Source: Gammaproteobacteria bacterium (GTDB taxonomy: Bacteria; Pseudomonadota; Gammaproteobacteria; Pseudomonadales; Pseudohongiellaceae). Taken from it: DNA of 5,602 nt. Under the pieces are notes generated by a model. It was not told where the DNA came from and did not search any database. It saw only the letters and a list, made by a program, of their open reading frames with translations. The stretch lies in contig JAESUV010000207.1 in NCBI GenBank assembly GCA_016762975.1, positions 5,296-10,897 on the forward strand. The letters are read 5' to 3'. How positions within the stretch are numbered: the stretch's first letter is position 1; each line of letters opens with the position of its first letter. Below are positions 4,908 through 5,602 of the stretch, piece after piece. The translations under genes were made by a program, and so were the position numbers.

Positions 4908-5602
4908 ATGTCAAAACTTACAAAACCTACGCTCAGCTCAGTGATTGCGGGCCTTTCCATATCCTTACTTGCGCCCCTAAGCGCAGCTCAAGAGCAGGAG
5001 ATACCGCAACTGAGTGGTATATGGACCAATGCCTCTAGAACTAGTCTCACACGTCCGCGAGGAATTGAAACTCTTATCGTACCAGGCGATGAAGCAGAGC
5101 AAATTGTGGCAAACATGAGCATCGCTGGCATATCTGCAGAAAGTGTTGAATCTGGGCCATCCATTGACCCGGAAACTGGTGCGCCACCCGTTGGCGGCGA
5201 AGATTTTGGATTGCGTGGTTACAATCTATTTTGGACCGACCCTGGCTCCACTCTAGCCTTAGTGAAAGGCGAATTTAGATCCTCTTTAATTGTAAATCCA
5301 GAGAACGGCCAAATTCCCCGACTGGAGAATCCAACATACGATTTGAATCGACCGAATTTTGGCGCACGCTATCTCACGGGTGTGGGTGATACATCTGGGC
5401 CTGAAGCTATCCCTATTGCCGAGCGTTGCCTCATCGGATTCGGGAACACAGCGGGCCCCGGCATGATGGCCACGCTATACAACAGTACTTATCAATTCAT
5501 ACAGACCGACGATTACATTGTGATCAGTGTTGAGATGGCACACGATGCCCGCATTATCCCGCTTTTTGATTCTGCAGAAGAAGCCAGAGCAAACACCCGC
5601 CC
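4908..5602 (+). CDS. Exported protein of unknown function, N-terminal part (cut by window edge)
   Basis: An open frame of 231 complete residues that continues past the right edge. Residues 1-27 form a Sec signal peptide: basic MSKLTK, a hydrophobic core (VIAGLSISLLAPL) and small residues LSAA before QEQE, with cleavage likely around 26-27, so the protein should be periplasmic or secreted. The mature part begins with LSGIWTNASRTSLTRPRG (35-52). Conserved-looking stretches follow: FWTDPGSTLALVKGEFRSSLIVNPENGQIPRL (108-139) and ERCLIGFGNTAGPGMMATLYNSTYQFIQTDDYIVISVEMAHDARIIPL (172-219). I recognise this wording from uncharacterised proteins common in marine Gammaproteobacteria and Acidobacteria, but know no demonstrated function. 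The single cysteine (C174, in ERC) gives no disulphide in the visible part. There is no lipobox. The start is supported by GGGAG seven bases upstream. It lies 273 bases after the methyltransferase and is probably transcribed separately. Confidence 0.85.
   Translation, partial: MSKLTKPTLSSVIAGLSISLLAPLSAAQEQEIPQLSGIWTNASRTSLTRPRGIETLIVPGDEAEQIVANMSIAGISAESVESGPSIDPETGAPPVGGEDFGLRGYNLFWTDPGSTLALVKGEFRSSLIVNPENGQIPRLENPTYDLNRPNFGARYLTGVGDTSGPEAIPIAERCLIGFGNTAGPGMMATLYNSTYQFIQTDDYIVISVEMAHDARIIPLFDSAEEARANTR

Overview
The window looks like chromosomal DNA from a Gram-negative gammaproteobacterium, probably marine or aquatic. The reasons are a close YciA-type thioesterase, a textbook YaaA, a DUF938 methyltransferase, a TRAP-type permease pair and a Sec-exported protein of a family I associate with marine Gammaproteobacteria and Acidobacteria. 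This assignment rests on protein resemblance only. I see no tRNA, rRNA, insertion sequence, phage gene or CRISPR array.

Left part, minus strand (read from about 2605 down to 1): a small three-helix membrane protein of unknown function, a 130-base gap, the small (DctQ/COG4665-like) and large (DctM/COG4664-like) permease subunits of a TRAP transporter joined by a TAGTG stop/start overlap, and then the beginning of an acyl-CoA thioesterase (yciA) cut by the left edge. No gene for the periplasmic solute-binding (P) subunit lies in the window, so the substrate cannot be read from here.

Right part, plus strand: an 85-base divergent spacer leads into a DUF4265 protein with a TTG start, then yaaA (peroxide-stress protein) and a DUF938 SAM-dependent methyltransferase starting only 5 bases after the yaaA stop. 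These three probably form one transcription unit. After a 273-base non-coding gap comes a secreted protein of unknown function with a clear signal peptide, open at the right edge.

Functionally, the left block concerns membrane transport and acyl-CoA turnover. The middle block may relate to oxidative stress and small-molecule methylation, the link being inferred from gene order only. I did not find a clearly new system. The points most worth a second look are the TRAP permease pair without a binding protein beside it, the small membrane protein next to it, the DUF4265-yaaA-DUF938 cassette and the uncharacterised exported protein.
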